This document shows positions 15,898 to 23,611 of a stretch of DNA of 26,216 bases, one piece after another (position 1 is the stretch's first letter; each line of letters opens with the position of its first letter). Source of the stretch: Chloroflexota bacterium (GTDB lineage Bacteria; Chloroflexota; Anaerolineae; Promineifilales; Promineifilaceae). The translations under genes and the position numbers were made by a program. The stretch spans positions 1 through 26,216 of the forward strand of contig JAAEOP010000063.1 of NCBI GenBank assembly GCA_024223125.1, read 5' to 3'. The notes below the pieces were generated by a model. That model saw only the letters and a program-made list of their open reading frames with translations. It did not search any database and had not been told where the DNA came from.

Positions 15898-18582
15898 ATG
15901 ACGAAGTCAACTAAATTACCTGTGGTCGCGCAGCAAAAACAGCAACCTGCCCCTGCCCAACCTCAAAAATCTATGATTGCTGACCGGTATGAGGTTGTCA
16001 ATCGGCTGATGGGGGGGATGGGAATTGTTTACCTTTGCCGTGACCGCCTGACAAATGATCTGGTAGCACTCAAAACGTTCAAGCCGGAGTATCTTTCACA
16101 GCGGACGGCGCGTGATCTATTCCTGCGTGAAGGAACAATGTGGGTAGAGTTGGGACAGCATCCCCATATTGTGCAGGCGTATCGGGTGGAGCGGATTGGC
16201 GACGGCCGTGAAGTGTACCTGGTGCTAGAATGGATTTTACAACCCGAAGGCAAACGTACTCCCTCCTTGCGTTCCTGGCTGCGAAGAGGTAAACCATTAC
16301 CTCTGGAACAAGCATTGCTCTTTACCCTCCATGTCGCTCGCGGAATGAAATACGCTACCCGTAAAATTCCTGGTCTCGTGCATCGAGATCTCAAACCAGA
16401 AAATGTTTTGGTTGGTCATGATGGTTGGGCGCGGGTGACTGATTTTGGTCTGGCCAGCACCCTGTCTGGCTTAAATAAGAAGAAACAGCCCGCAGAATTG
16501 GATGATTTACCCGAATTTTTTAACCGCACCCAACTGACACGTGGTGCGGCCGGAACGCCGTTGTATATGGCCCCAGAGCAGTGGCAGCATCGCAAGGTGG
16601 ATGTACGGGCCGATATTTATGCGTTGGGGTGTATTTTTTACGAGATGGTGTCAGGTCAATTTGCCGCCCAGGGAAAAACCAGAGATGAATTGCGGGAGAG
16701 TCATTTACACGGCCGTGTTAAACCCCTGAACACCGATTTGCCACGTGACATTCACGTCTTCGTACGCCGCTGCATGATGATCAAACCTGAAGAACGTTAT
16801 CGCAGATGGGAAGATGTGGAAAACGCCCTTGTCGGAACCTATACCCTCATCTTTGGTAAACCAGTACCCGCAGAGCGCATTTCCAGCGAAGAATCCCGTG
16901 AAGAACGGTTGCGGGCGGCCAACTCTTATAACACAATGGGACTCTCTTATCTGGATATTGGCAAGCTGGATGTAGCGGTCATGTATTTTGAACAGGTCGT
17001 CAACATCGCTCGTCGTGAAGATTCGGCCGAATTAGAAGGCATCGGGTTGGGTAATCTGGGTCAAGCATATACAGCTTTGGGTTATATAGACCGGGCGGTT
17101 GAATTCCATGACGAACATCTGATCATAGCCCATCGTTTGGGTAATCGAGCACAAGAAGGATTGGCGTTGGGTAATTTGGGGCGTGCCCACCGGCAGGCTC
17201 GTGAGCCAGAAAAAGCGATTCGCAATCATGTGAAAGAATTACATATTGCCCGCGAAATAGCCGACCGTTTCAAAGAGGCTTCCGCGCTTCACAGTTTAGG
17301 CGAATCCTATCGCCAGATTGGTAATGCCAACAAAGCTGTCGCTTATTACAAACAATCATTGGCTATTGCTCGTGATATAGGCGACCGAACGCGGGTAGAG
17401 CGCATCCTTAATAGTATGGGTAAATTCTATCTGGACCGTGGCGAACCGAAAGAAGCTGTCACCCTCTTTAAGCAAACTCTGGAAATTGCCCGCCAGATTG
17501 GAGACCGCGTTGGCGAAGGGGAAGCATGGGGCAACCTGGGTATGCTATACCATGAATTGGGGAAGACGGAGAGGGCTGTTGAGTTTTATGAACATGCCTT
17601 GACTATTTCTGAGGAAAATAAAGATTTAGGCAAACTATTTCGTAATCTGATGCGTCTGGGCAACATCTATCTGGAACAAAACAGCCTGGAAAACGCCAAG
17701 GCATATTTTGTAATGGCTTTGGAAACGGCGCAAGAGATGGGAGATCAAAACCGAGAAATGGAGGCGCTTGCCAAACTGGGTATTATCCTCAAAAAGATGG
17801 GCGATTATTTTGAATCGGCTCGTTTCCAACGGCAAGCTTTGCAACTGGCCCGCGAAATGGGCAACCAGAAGCAGGAAGAACAGTCGTTGATCGAATTGAG
17901 CCAGGCTTATGAAGCCTGGGGGGATTGGGGTCGAGCAATAGAGTATCTTTTTCAGACCCGTTACTTTATTGAAGAGCGACAGTCTCCCAGGGAAGTGGCC
18001 CGGCATTACAGTCAGTTGGCCGTACTCTACCGCAAATCGGCGCAATGGAAGCAGGCCGTAAGCAGTTATGAAGAGGCCATGGAAATTGCTCATGATATCC
18101 CCGATGTTCATTTGGAAATAGAGATATTAAATCATTTGGGGACAAATGCCCGTGAAATGAACGAAAAGCGAATAGCAATGGAACATTTGAAAGAAGCGTT
18201 GGAATTGTCCCGCGAGCACAATTATGATGTGGGTGAAGCGGCCACGTTGAGTAATGTTGGCCTGGTGTATCAGGATATGGGTAAGAAGTGGCAGGCAACC
18301 CGTAATATGGAAAAAGCGGTGGCGGTGGCGAAGAAATCGCGCAGTAGCAATAGTGTAGCTTCGGCCAGCTTGAAGCTGGCGCGGGTGCTGGTGGAGCAGG
18401 AGAAGTGGGACAAAGCGGAACCCCATGCCCAGCTGGCACAACAACTTTATACCAAAATGGGTAGGAACCGAGTTGTGACCACTGTTGACCAACTACTGGA
18501 GGATATTGAGCAGAATAAGAGTCGCAGCAAATCTTTGAAGTTATTCTCAACAGACTTTTTATGGCCGTCAAGTGACACATAA
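15898..18582 (+). CDS. Ser/Thr protein kinase with C-terminal TPR array
   Basis: An 894-residue cytoplasmic protein with no membrane helix. A Hanks-type kinase domain (about 28-320) has lysine K59 in VALKTFK, HRDLKPEN (162-169), DFG (182-184) and the activation-segment end GTPLYMAPEQW. The glycine loop is short: LMGGMGIVYL lacks the first glycine of L-G-x-G-x-x-G. From about 340 to 870 there are roughly a dozen TPR units of the G-N-L-G-x-x-Y type, related to the 40-residue repeats found in signalling ATPases, which usually bind partner proteins. The start is set by the predicted promoter and by homology beginning near residue 28. Its target is unknown; the divergent DUF2723 gene and convergent his genes give no clear hint. 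Confidence 0.9.
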   Translation: MTKSTKLPVVAQQKQQPAPAQPQKSMIADRYEVVNRLMGGMGIVYLCRDRLTNDLVALKTFKPEYLSQRTARDLFLREGTMWVELGQHPHIVQAYRVERIGDGREVYLVLEWILQPEGKRTPSLRSWLRRGKPLPLEQALLFTLHVARGMKYATRKIPGLVHRDLKPENVLVGHDGWARVTDFGLASTLSGLNKKKQPAELDDLPEFFNRTQLTRGAAGTPLYMAPEQWQHRKVDVRADIYALGCIFYEMVSGQFAAQGKTRDELRESHLHGRVKPLNTDLPRDIHVFVRRCMMIKPEERYRRWEDVENALVGTYTLIFGKPVPAERISSEESREERLRAANSYNTMGLSYLDIGKLDVAVMYFEQVVNIARREDSAELEGIGLGNLGQAYTALGYIDRAVEFHDEHLIIAHRLGNRAQEGLALGNLGRAHRQAREPEKAIRNHVKELHIAREIADRFKEASALHSLGESYRQIGNANKAVAYYKQSLAIARDIGDRTRVERILNSMGKFYLDRGEPKEAVTLFKQTLEIARQIGDRVGEGEAWGNLGMLYHELGKTERAVEFYEHALTISEENKDLGKLFRNLMRLGNIYLEQNSLENAKAYFVMALETAQEMGDQNREMEALAKLGIILKKMGDYFESARFQRQALQLAREMGNQKQEEQSLIELSQAYEAWGDWGRAIEYLFQTRYFIEERQSPREVARHYSQLAVLYRKSAQWKQAVSSYEEAMEIAHDIPDVHLEIEILNHLGTNAREMNEKRIAMEHLKEALELSREHNYDVGEAATLSNVGLVYQDMGKKWQATRNMEKAVAVAKKSRSSNSVASASLKLARVLVEQEKWDKAEPHAQLAQQLYTKMGRNRVVTTVDQLLEDIEQNKSRSKSLKLFSTDFLWPSSDT

Positions 18583-18592
18583 CTGACAGACA

Positions 18593-18620
18593 CTGAAAAC
18601 TGATGACTGAAAACTGTTTA
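18593..18620. repeat. CTGAAAA heptamers between the kinase-TPR and hisE genes
   Basis: CTGAAAA, CTGATGA, CTGAAAA and CTGTTTA are in exact 7-bp register. The hisE stop codon (TTA at 18618-18620 on the plus strand) is made by the last unit, so the repeat sets the gene's end. Confidence 0.8.
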
Positions 18621-18899
18621 CCTGTGTCTTCTTTCTAATTCCATCCCAATATCATCCCACGTCAATCCCCGGTTGGCCAGCATAACCAATAAATGGTAAA
18701 CCAGATCGGCGCTTTCTTCGATAACCCGCTCATCCCCTTGCCCCTTCACGGCGATAATAACTTCAATTGCCTCTTCCCCAATTTTTTGCGCCATTTCATC
18801 TTCCCCTGCGGCAAACAAACTGTTGGTATATGACCCTGGCTGTGGGTTTGCTTTTCGGTCTTGAATAATGGCAAAGAGGGCATCTATAAAGTTGCTCAT
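18618..18899 (-). CDS. hisE: Phosphoribosyl-ATP pyrophosphatase
   Basis: A 93-residue all-alpha MazG-like enzyme that hydrolyses phosphoribosyl-ATP to phosphoribosyl-AMP, the second step of histidine synthesis. It shows the typical [15 protein letters not shown] opening, the [12 protein letters not shown] acidic metal-binding helix and the [13 protein letters not shown] helix. The ATG at 18899 overlaps the hisI stop (ATGA), so translation is probably coupled. In many bacteria hisI and hisE are fused; here they are separate genes. Longer upstream reading is out of frame with homology. The last codons run into the CTGAAAA repeat. Confidence 0.94.
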   Translation of the reverse strand: MSNFIDALFAIIQDRKANPQPGSYTNSLFAAGEDEMAQKIGEEAIEVIIAVKGQGDERVIEESADLVYHLLVMLANRGLTWDDIGMELERRHR

Positions 18900-19204
18900 T
18901 TGGACTCCAATTTCTGATAAAAACAGCTTCTTTGCCCGGTGTGGCAGGCTGGCCCGGCCGAATCTACCAGGATGAGCAGTGTGTCGCCATCGCAGTCGCA
19001 ACGGATTTGGCGGACGTGTTGGATGTTGCCAGAGGTGGCCCCTTTGTGCCATAGCTCTCCCCGGCTGCGGCTCCAAAAATGAGTTTCCCCGGTTTCTTGT
19101 GTCAGACGCAAGGATTCGGTATTCATCCAGGCCACCATGAGCACATTTTTGGTGGCGGCGTCTTGGACAACGGCCGTAATCAATCCTTTATCGTCAAATT
19201 TCAA
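18896..19204 (-). CDS. hisI: Phosphoribosyl-AMP cyclohydrolase
   Basis: A 102-residue zinc enzyme opening the purine ring of phosphoribosyl-AMP, the third step of histidine synthesis. [18 protein letters not shown], the Cys-Asp-rich CDCDGD metal site and [12 protein letters not shown] are all present. The probable start is TTG at 19204, inside the last codons of the CarD-like gene (11-nt overlap); no ATG exists in a suitable place and the Shine-Dalgarno is weak, so expression likely depends on coupling. The stop overlaps hisE. Confidence 0.93.
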   Translation of the reverse strand: MKFDDKGLITAVVQDAATKNVLMVAWMNTESLRLTQETGETHFWSRSRGELWHKGATSGNIQHVRQIRCDCDGDTLLILVDSAGPACHTGQRSCFYQKLESK

Positions 19205-19730
19205 GACGGTTATTTGCTGTTCCCTCGACTGTCGCCGGCTGTAAGTTTAACAGCTTATCCAGTTTCGTCGCTATCATTTCGGTTTTTTCATCTGTCACAA
19301 GAGCCCACTCTTCAACAAGTCGTTGTTTAAGAGCGCGAAAGGCACTGCGTTCTGAGCTATTTAATACACCTTTTTCTCGCCGGTGGGCCCTCAAATCCCG
19401 AATAAGCTCGGCGATGGCTTCAGGAGTATTTTGAATCCGTACCTGACGAATCCGATTTTGCCGTATTTTATAGTTTGATGACATCTCGACGGGTGGTTCT
19501 TTCAATATGGTAATGGCTTGTTTAATTTCTTTGGGTGTGGATAACGGCCGTAATACGTCACTTTCCATCTGTTTTACCGGCATCCAAAACGTGCTGTTTG
19601 TTGTCTTAATTCTGTAATAATCTGATTCTTCACCGCTGATGTTTTTCACGTCAACGCCTTTGATTTGACCAATGCCAAACTGAGAGTGAACAATCCAATC
19701 TTCTTTTGAATACATACGGATTTCTTCCAT
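19194..19730 (-). CDS. CarD/CdnL-like RNA polymerase-binding regulator
   Basis: A 178-residue protein. Its N-terminal domain ([21 protein letters not shown]..., with [15 protein letters not shown]) matches the CarD_CdnL_TRCF RNA-polymerase-interacting domain, and the C-terminal half is helical and basic with [11 protein letters not shown] and a leucine-rich end, as in CarD. In Mycobacterium and Thermus such proteins bind the RNA polymerase beta subunit and stabilise the open promoter complex. GGAGG lies 7 nt before the ATG at 19730. Its place between hisF and hisI is unusual; whether it regulates these genes is unknown. Confidence 0.78.
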   Translation of the reverse strand: MEEIRMYSKEDWIVHSQFGIGQIKGVDVKNISGEESDYYRIKTTNSTFWMPVKQMESDVLRPLSTPKEIKQAITILKEPPVEMSSNYKIRQNRIRQVRIQNTPEAIAELIRDLRAHRREKGVLNSSERSAFRALKQRLVEEWALVTDEKTEMIATKLDKLLNLQPATVEGTANNRLEI

Positions 19731-19787
19731 CAATGAACCTCCAATAATGATAGGATAGCTAAATAAGAGATTGTCGTCCACTAATTG

Positions 19788-20591
19788 TTAAAGCCGAACC
19801 GGAATTCTTTGCCCGGCCAAATACTTTTTTAAATCGGCGATACTCATTTGTTTGTAGTGGAACAGGGTGGCAGCCAGGGCAGCATCGGCACGGCCGTTTG
19901 TAAGCGCCTGAGCAAAATGTGCCATCGTACCGGCTCCGCCAGAAGCGATGACGGGGATGTTGACCGCCTCACAGACAGCCCGTGTCAGTTCAATATCATA
20001 CCCTTCTTTCGTGCCATCGCCATCCATACTGGTAAGCAAAATTTCACCTGCACCGCACCGTTCTACTTCTTTGGCCCATTCTACCGCGTCTAACCCGGTA
20101 GGGGTACGGCCGCCGGAGATGTAGACTTCCCATTTGGGGATTGCGGATTGAGGATTGCGGATTACGGATTCTTCGGCCAACTGATCACCGATCCTCTTCG
20201 CGTCAATCGCTACCACAATTGCCTGGCTGCCGAATGCTTTTGCTCCCTGGCTGATGAGGTTAGGATTGCGGACGGCGGCCGAGTTGATACTGATTTTGTC
20301 TGCCCCGGCGCGGAGGATACCGCGCATGTTGTCTACGCTGTTGATGCCGCCGCCGATGGTGAAGGGGATAAAAACCTGGTCGGCCACAGCCCGGGCCAGT
20401 TCCATAACAGTTTCGCGTTTTTCATGGGTAGCGGTGATGTCCAGGAAGACAAGTTCATCGGCCCCAGCCGCGTCATAAATTTGGGCTTGCTCGACAGGAT
20501 CGCCAGCATCGTGCAAATCTACAAAATTGATGCCTTTGACAACACGGCCGTCTTTAATATCTAAACAGGGAATAATACGTTTGGCTAACAT
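19788..20591 (-). CDS. hisF: Imidazole glycerol phosphate synthase cyclase subunit
   Basis: A 267-residue TIM-barrel subunit that, with HisH, converts PRFAR and ammonia to imidazole glycerol phosphate and AICAR. Catalytic D11 ([15 protein letters not shown]) and D130 (VVVAIDAKR) are present, as are the phosphate loops near GGGI and ASGGAG. The loop after D130 carries about a dozen extra residues ([12 protein letters not shown]) encoded by four tandem ATTGCGG-type heptamers, before the conserved [13 protein letters not shown]. The ATG at 20591 overlaps the end of a short upstream ORF by 7 nt. Contains two ACGGCCGT octamers. Confidence 0.96.
   Translation of the reverse strand: MLAKRIIPCLDIKDGRVVKGINFVDLHDAGDPVEQAQIYDAAGADELVFLDITATHEKRETVMELARAVADQVFIPFTIGGGINSVDNMRGILRAGADKISINSAAVRNPNLISQGAKAFGSQAIVVAIDAKRIGDQLAEESVIRNPQSAIPKWEVYISGGRTPTGLDAVEWAKEVERCGAGEILLTSMDGDGTKEGYDIELTRAVCEAVNIPVIASGGAGTMAHFAQALTNGRADAALAATLFHYKQMSIADLKKYLAGQRIPVRL
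20140..20167. repeat. Four tandem ATTGCGG heptamers inside hisF
   Basis: ATTGCGG, ATTGAGG, ATTGCGG and ATTACGG are in perfect 7-bp register, preceded by ATTTGGGG. They encode RNPQSAI on the minus strand and lie in the beta-alpha loop after D130. Confidence 0.88.
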
Positions 20592-20695
20592 AAAAGACCT
20601 ATTTCCAATTCCATGGGGATGGGAGCTAAATAGGATAGATAGGATAGGTTTAAACGGTCGTGAGTTTGCCAGGCTTCAATAATTGGATCATTCAT
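20585..20695 (-). CDS. 36-codon ORF overlapping the hisF start; possible DinB fragment
   Basis: ATG at 20695 is preceded by AAGGA with a 7-nt gap and opens a 36-residue frame beginning [17 protein letters not shown]. It ends in TAG at 20587-20585, overlapping the hisF ATG. The first 17 residues resemble the N-terminus of DinB-like proteins from memory, so this may be a broken dinB-type gene, with the rest ([10 protein letters not shown]) replaced by a short ATAGGAT-rich repeat. It might instead be a translated leader that couples hisF. No database check was possible. Confidence 0.4.
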   Translation of the reverse strand: MNDPIIEAWQTHDRLNLSYLSYLAPIPMELEIGLLC

Positions 20696-20721
20696 GAATT
20701 TTTCCTTCACGAATCGTAGGA

Positions 20722-20759
20722 CAAAACGCTGTTTTGCCTGGACAAGATAACATCTTGTC
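20722..20759 (-). terminator. Tandem hairpins after the HAD gene
   Basis: CAAAAC/GTTTTG (20722-20736) and GACAAGAT/ATCTTGTC (20741-20759) are two adjacent perfect hairpins with 3-nt loops. They lie just past the HAD stop on the minus strand. They may attenuate transcription into the hisF part of the cluster; there is no long U-tract. Confidence 0.45.
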
Positions 20760-20768
20760 ATACGGTTT

Positions 20769-21446
20769 TCATAAGATATTGATCAATTCTGAAAGATGCT
20801 TGATTTCAAAGGTGAGAGGTAGCCCATTCCGTGTTTTCCCATTTGGATTAAACCAGCAGGTGTCAATTCCATAATCATGACCGCCTTGCATATCCGAGGT
20901 CAGGCTGTCGCCAATTATGATAACTTTGCTTTTGGCAGGTTGGTTCATGGCGCTGAAAGCGATGTCAAAAATGCGTGGGTCTGGCTTGGTAAAGCCTACT
21001 TCATCGGAGATGGTAACGGCCGTAAAATATTGTGTAAGAGGGGATGCCGCCAGTCGAGGTCTTTGTACGTCTGATAGGCCATTGGTAATTAGAGCCAGTT
21101 GGTAATTTTGGCTTAATTGTTGGATTGTTTCTTCGGCGCCGACAATCAGATCGCCACATTGGGACAGATGGCGTAGATAACTGTCACTGAAGGGAAGCGG
21201 GTCTGTCTGGACACCAACGGCCGTAAATAAGCGCAAGAAACGAGTGGTGCGTAATTCACCGACCGTTATTTCACCCCGCTCCAACTGCTGCCATATTTGC
21301 TGGTTGATAGTGCGATAAATGTCTGCGGTACGGCCGTTGTAGGGAAAGCCAAACTCGGCAAAGGCATTGCGTAAAGCTTTCACTTCAGCTGAATCAAAAT
21401 CGAATAGGGTATGGTCTGCGTCAAATAATAGCCATGTGTATCTCAT
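20769..21446 (-). CDS. HAD-family phosphatase, YjjG type
   Basis: A 225-residue HAD phosphatase. Motif I is LLFDADHTLFDF (nucleophile D9, acid D11), motif II LITNGL, motif III KPDPRIF, and motif IV IIGDSLTSD. These and the start MRYTWLLFDADHTLFDFDSA match YjjG-type nucleotidases, which remove phosphate from dUMP and non-canonical pyrimidine nucleotides. Its position between hisA and hisF makes histidinol-phosphate an alternative substrate. The start at 21446 is 2 nt after the upstream stop; a GTG at 21452 is possible. Confidence 0.85.
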   Translation of the reverse strand: MRYTWLLFDADHTLFDFDSAEVKALRNAFAEFGFPYNGRTADIYRTINQQIWQQLERGEITVGELRTTRFLRLFTAVGVQTDPLPFSDSYLRHLSQCGDLIVGAEETIQQLSQNYQLALITNGLSDVQRPRLAASPLTQYFTAVTISDEVGFTKPDPRIFDIAFSAMNQPAKSKVIIIGDSLTSDMQGGHDYGIDTCWFNPNGKTRNGLPLTFEIKHLSELINIL

Positions 21447-21448
21447 AG

Positions 21449-21622
21449 TCACTCTGTAATTTCAATTAGTGGCTCAGATTCCAGTTGCTTGAGCAGTTCT
21501 TTCAAGCGATCTTTTTGAGGTTTGGGTAATCTACGCAAATATTTTGCGACACGATGATGAATGATTACTTCTTTTGGATTGCCAATATCATCTACAATAT
21601 ATTTTTTCGAAATTGATAACAT
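21449..21622 (-). CDS. 57-residue protein resembling an antitoxin-toxin fusion remnant
   Basis: ATG at 21622 follows AGGTGAG. The first part, LSISKKYIVDDIGNPKEVII, resembles the N-terminus of Phd/RelB-like antitoxins (YIVDENGNPKEVII-type), and the rest, HHRVAKYLRRLPKPQKDRLKELLKQLESEP, resembles the N-terminal helix pair of RelE/ParE toxins. In intact modules these would be two separate genes of about 80 and 90 residues. The simplest reading is a deletion that joined the two 5' ends, but this rests on recognition without alignment. The stop is next to the HAD start. Confidence 0.5.
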   Translation of the reverse strand: MLSISKKYIVDDIGNPKEVIIHHRVAKYLRRLPKPQKDRLKELLKQLESEPLIEITE

Positions 21623-21663
21623 GAATCTCACCTTTTTGGTTAGCATTGTAGCACAAATTTGGG

Positions 21664-22398
21664 TTATAGGTTGATGATTTTTAAGGCGACAGAGAGGTCT
21701 ACGCGGCCGTCATAAATTGCCCGCCCCGTAATTACCCCCACCACACCTTTTTCAGCCAGTCCACAACATTTTTGAATGTCTTCCAAAGAGGCCACACCGC
21801 CGGAAGCGATGACTTGCAGTCCAGTCGTTTGGGCCAATTCGGCTGTAGCCTGGGCATTGACGCCGGTTAACACCCCATCCCGGTTGATGTCGGTGTAGAT
21901 GGTCGTCTGCACACCGAGGGCTTTCATCTTTTTGCCCAGGTCGGTCGGAGTAACGTCACTGTCTTGCAGCCAGCCGCGGGTTTTCACACGGCCGTCCCTG
22001 GCATCAATTCCCACCACAATCCGTGCTGCGCCAAACTGGGCGATGGCCTGACCAACAAGCGCTGGGTTTTCAATAGCGGCCGTGCCCAGAATAACCCGCG
22101 CCGCACCGATTTCCAATACTCGTTCTATCTCATACAGGGTACGGACGCCACCGCCAAACTGTACCTTTGCCCTCAATTCTGTCAGCCGGGGCAGCGCTTC
22201 CCAATTGGCGGCTCCCGCTTCGTCAAACGCCCCATCCAGGTTGACAACATGCAGCCAGTCAGCCCCGGCGGTGATCCATTTTTCAGCCGTGGCTACAGGA
22301 TCATCACTGAATACAGTTTGTTGGTCGGGATCGCCATATTGTAAACGCACGACACGGCCGTTGCGTAAATCAATGGCCGGGTAAATCGTGAAGGTCAT
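21664..22398 (-). CDS. hisA: ProFAR isomerase (phosphoribosylformimino-AICAR-P isomerase)
   Basis: A 244-residue TIM-barrel enzyme that isomerises ProFAR to PRFAR, the fourth histidine step. D10 (IYPAIDLRNGRVVRL) and D132 (VVGIDARDGRVKTRGW) are the catalytic acids. The YTDINRDGVLTG segment is specific to HisA; the phosphate loops (FGGGVR, ASGGV) are normal. Start at 22398 is set by AGGAGG 4-6 nt upstream. It follows hisH by about 80 bp on the minus strand. Confidence 0.95.
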   Translation of the reverse strand: MTFTIYPAIDLRNGRVVRLQYGDPDQQTVFSDDPVATAEKWITAGADWLHVVNLDGAFDEAGAANWEALPRLTELRAKVQFGGGVRTLYEIERVLEIGAARVILGTAAIENPALVGQAIAQFGAARIVVGIDARDGRVKTRGWLQDSDVTPTDLGKKMKALGVQTTIYTDINRDGVLTGVNAQATAELAQTTGLQVIASGGVASLEDIQKCCGLAEKGVVGVITGRAIYDGRVDLSVALKIINL

Positions 22399-22479
22399 GT
22401 GTCCTCCTTTTGGCCTCGATGCCAGATAAGCATCCATTCTGTTCTGCTGTTCAGGATTGTATCGTTTGCTTATCTAACA

Positions 22480-23112
22480 TCAGGCAATTACCTCTACGAA
22501 ATTTTGCAGAATTTGCAATCCCACACGCTGGCTTTTTTCGGGATGGAATTGTAGTCCGTAAACATTGTCTTGGGCAACGACAGAAGGGAGGGGGAAGCCG
22601 TAATCTGTCCAGGCGAGTACGGCCGTTGCTGCCACTGGATCACAATAATAGGAATGGACAAAGTATGCATAATCACCCGTTTCAATACCCTGCAACAAAG
22701 GGTGTTCCCAGGTCGGTTCTAGCTGGTTCCAGCCCATGTGTGGGATTTTTAGATTGCGAATTGGGGATTGGGGATTGCGGAATGTGGGGAAGCGGGTGAC
22801 TTTGCCGGGGATGAGACCAAGACCCTGATGAAGTCCCATTTCGTTGGATTCGTCGAACATGAGCTGCATACCGACGCAGATGCCCAGAAAGGGGACACCA
22901 CATTGTACTGCTTCGTAGATGGCATCGGGCAGATTGTGCTGGCGTAGGCCAGCCATCCCAGAGCCAAAAGCGCCGACGCCGGGCAGTACCAGTTTGTCCG
23001 CTTTGCGGACAACATCTGGGTCTTCGGTGAGGGTGATTTCTGCGCCGATATGTTCAAATGCTTTCTGTGCCGAGCGGATGTTGCTGGCACCGTAATCTAT
23101 CATCGTAATCAT
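22480..23112 (-). CDS. hisH: Imidazole glycerol phosphate synthase glutaminase subunit
   Basis: A 210-residue class I glutamine amidotransferase that supplies ammonia to HisF. The triad is C79 (LGICVGMQ), H190 and E192 (LQFHPEKS). The Shine-Dalgarno AAGGA lies 8 nt before the ATG at 23112, rather than an upstream start. About ten extra residues (FRNPQSPIRN, 111-120) sit between the RFP and LKIPHMGWNQL segments and are encoded by a tandem heptamer tract. This is the first his gene of the minus-strand cluster. Confidence 0.95.
   Translation of the reverse strand: MITMIDYGASNIRSAQKAFEHIGAEITLTEDPDVVRKADKLVLPGVGAFGSGMAGLRQHNLPDAIYEAVQCGVPFLGICVGMQLMFDESNEMGLHQGLGLIPGKVTRFPTFRNPQSPIRNLKIPHMGWNQLEPTWEHPLLQGIETGDYAYFVHSYYCDPVAATAVLAWTDYGFPLPSVVAQDNVYGLQFHPEKSQRVGLQILQNFVEVIA
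22753..22780. repeat. Four tandem ATTGSGG heptamers inside hisH
   Basis: ATTGCGA, ATTGGGG, ATTGGGG and ATTGCGG are in exact 7-bp register, followed by AATGTGGGG. They encode RNPQSPI on the minus strand, just before the conserved LKIPHMGWNQL. Confidence 0.88.
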
Positions 23113-23160
23113 AGTTAATGTCCTTGATTTTTTGCAAAGGGACAAAGAGATCATATGAGT

Positions 23161-23481
23161 TTACCGAAAGAAGTTTAATTTTTCCCTACCAGGGACAAAA
23201 CTATGTCGAGAGAAAAAATTGAACTTCTGGTCGCAATGGACTTTTTTCAGTGGTCTCAAGTATATTCTATAAGTAAATATGCCCACCACACCACTAATGA
23301 ATACTCCTAATAGTGTAGAAGTGCCTAAAATGAACAGTAGACTAAATATATTGAGTCCGTATGACCATGCTTGAAGATGGCCGTTTTCCAAAAGTACATA
23401 GCAATATGTAAATTCTGCAAACGTATGGCTACCTACGAATCCCTCAGTATCAGCAATTGATCCTATTACAGGAGGAAACAC
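23161..23481 (-). CDS. Unrecognised small membrane ORF in an AT-rich patch
   Basis: A frame of 106 residues from GTG at 23481. It remains open further upstream to a TGA near 23597 but without a clear start. It has one strong hydrophobic segment, about IFSLLFILGTSTLLGVFISGVVGIFTY, followed by a basic end. I recognise no family. Composition is AT-richer than the neighbours and lacks ACGGCCGT, so it may be a gene remnant or an import. Near its 3' end, a 16-bp near-perfect inverted repeat (23169-23184 with 23212-23228) encodes KFNFF and KLNFF. Confidence 0.4.
   Translation of the reverse strand: MFPPVIGSIADTEGFVGSHTFAEFTYCYVLLENGHLQAWSYGLNIFSLLFILGTSTLLGVFISGVVGIFTYRIYLRPLKKVHCDQKFNFFSRHSFVPGREKLNFFR
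23169..23228. repeat. Inverted repeat at the 3' end of the AT-rich ORF
   Basis: AGAAGTTTAATTTTTC at 23169-23184 and GAAAAAATTGAACTTCT at 23212-23228 are complementary with one mismatch and one bulge, with a smaller CCCT/AGGG hairpin inside. It lies upstream of hisH on the minus strand and might act as a terminator or attenuator. Confidence 0.55.
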
Positions 23482-23611
23482 CCAATCTTTGCTACAAGGC
23501 TGAGATTCGGTACGTACTTGTGATATTTCAGAGCGATGATGATGATCTATCCTGAAATCTACAAGTAAAATCTCTCTGTGGCAAATTCTTAAATCTTTCA
23601 GTCAATCAACC

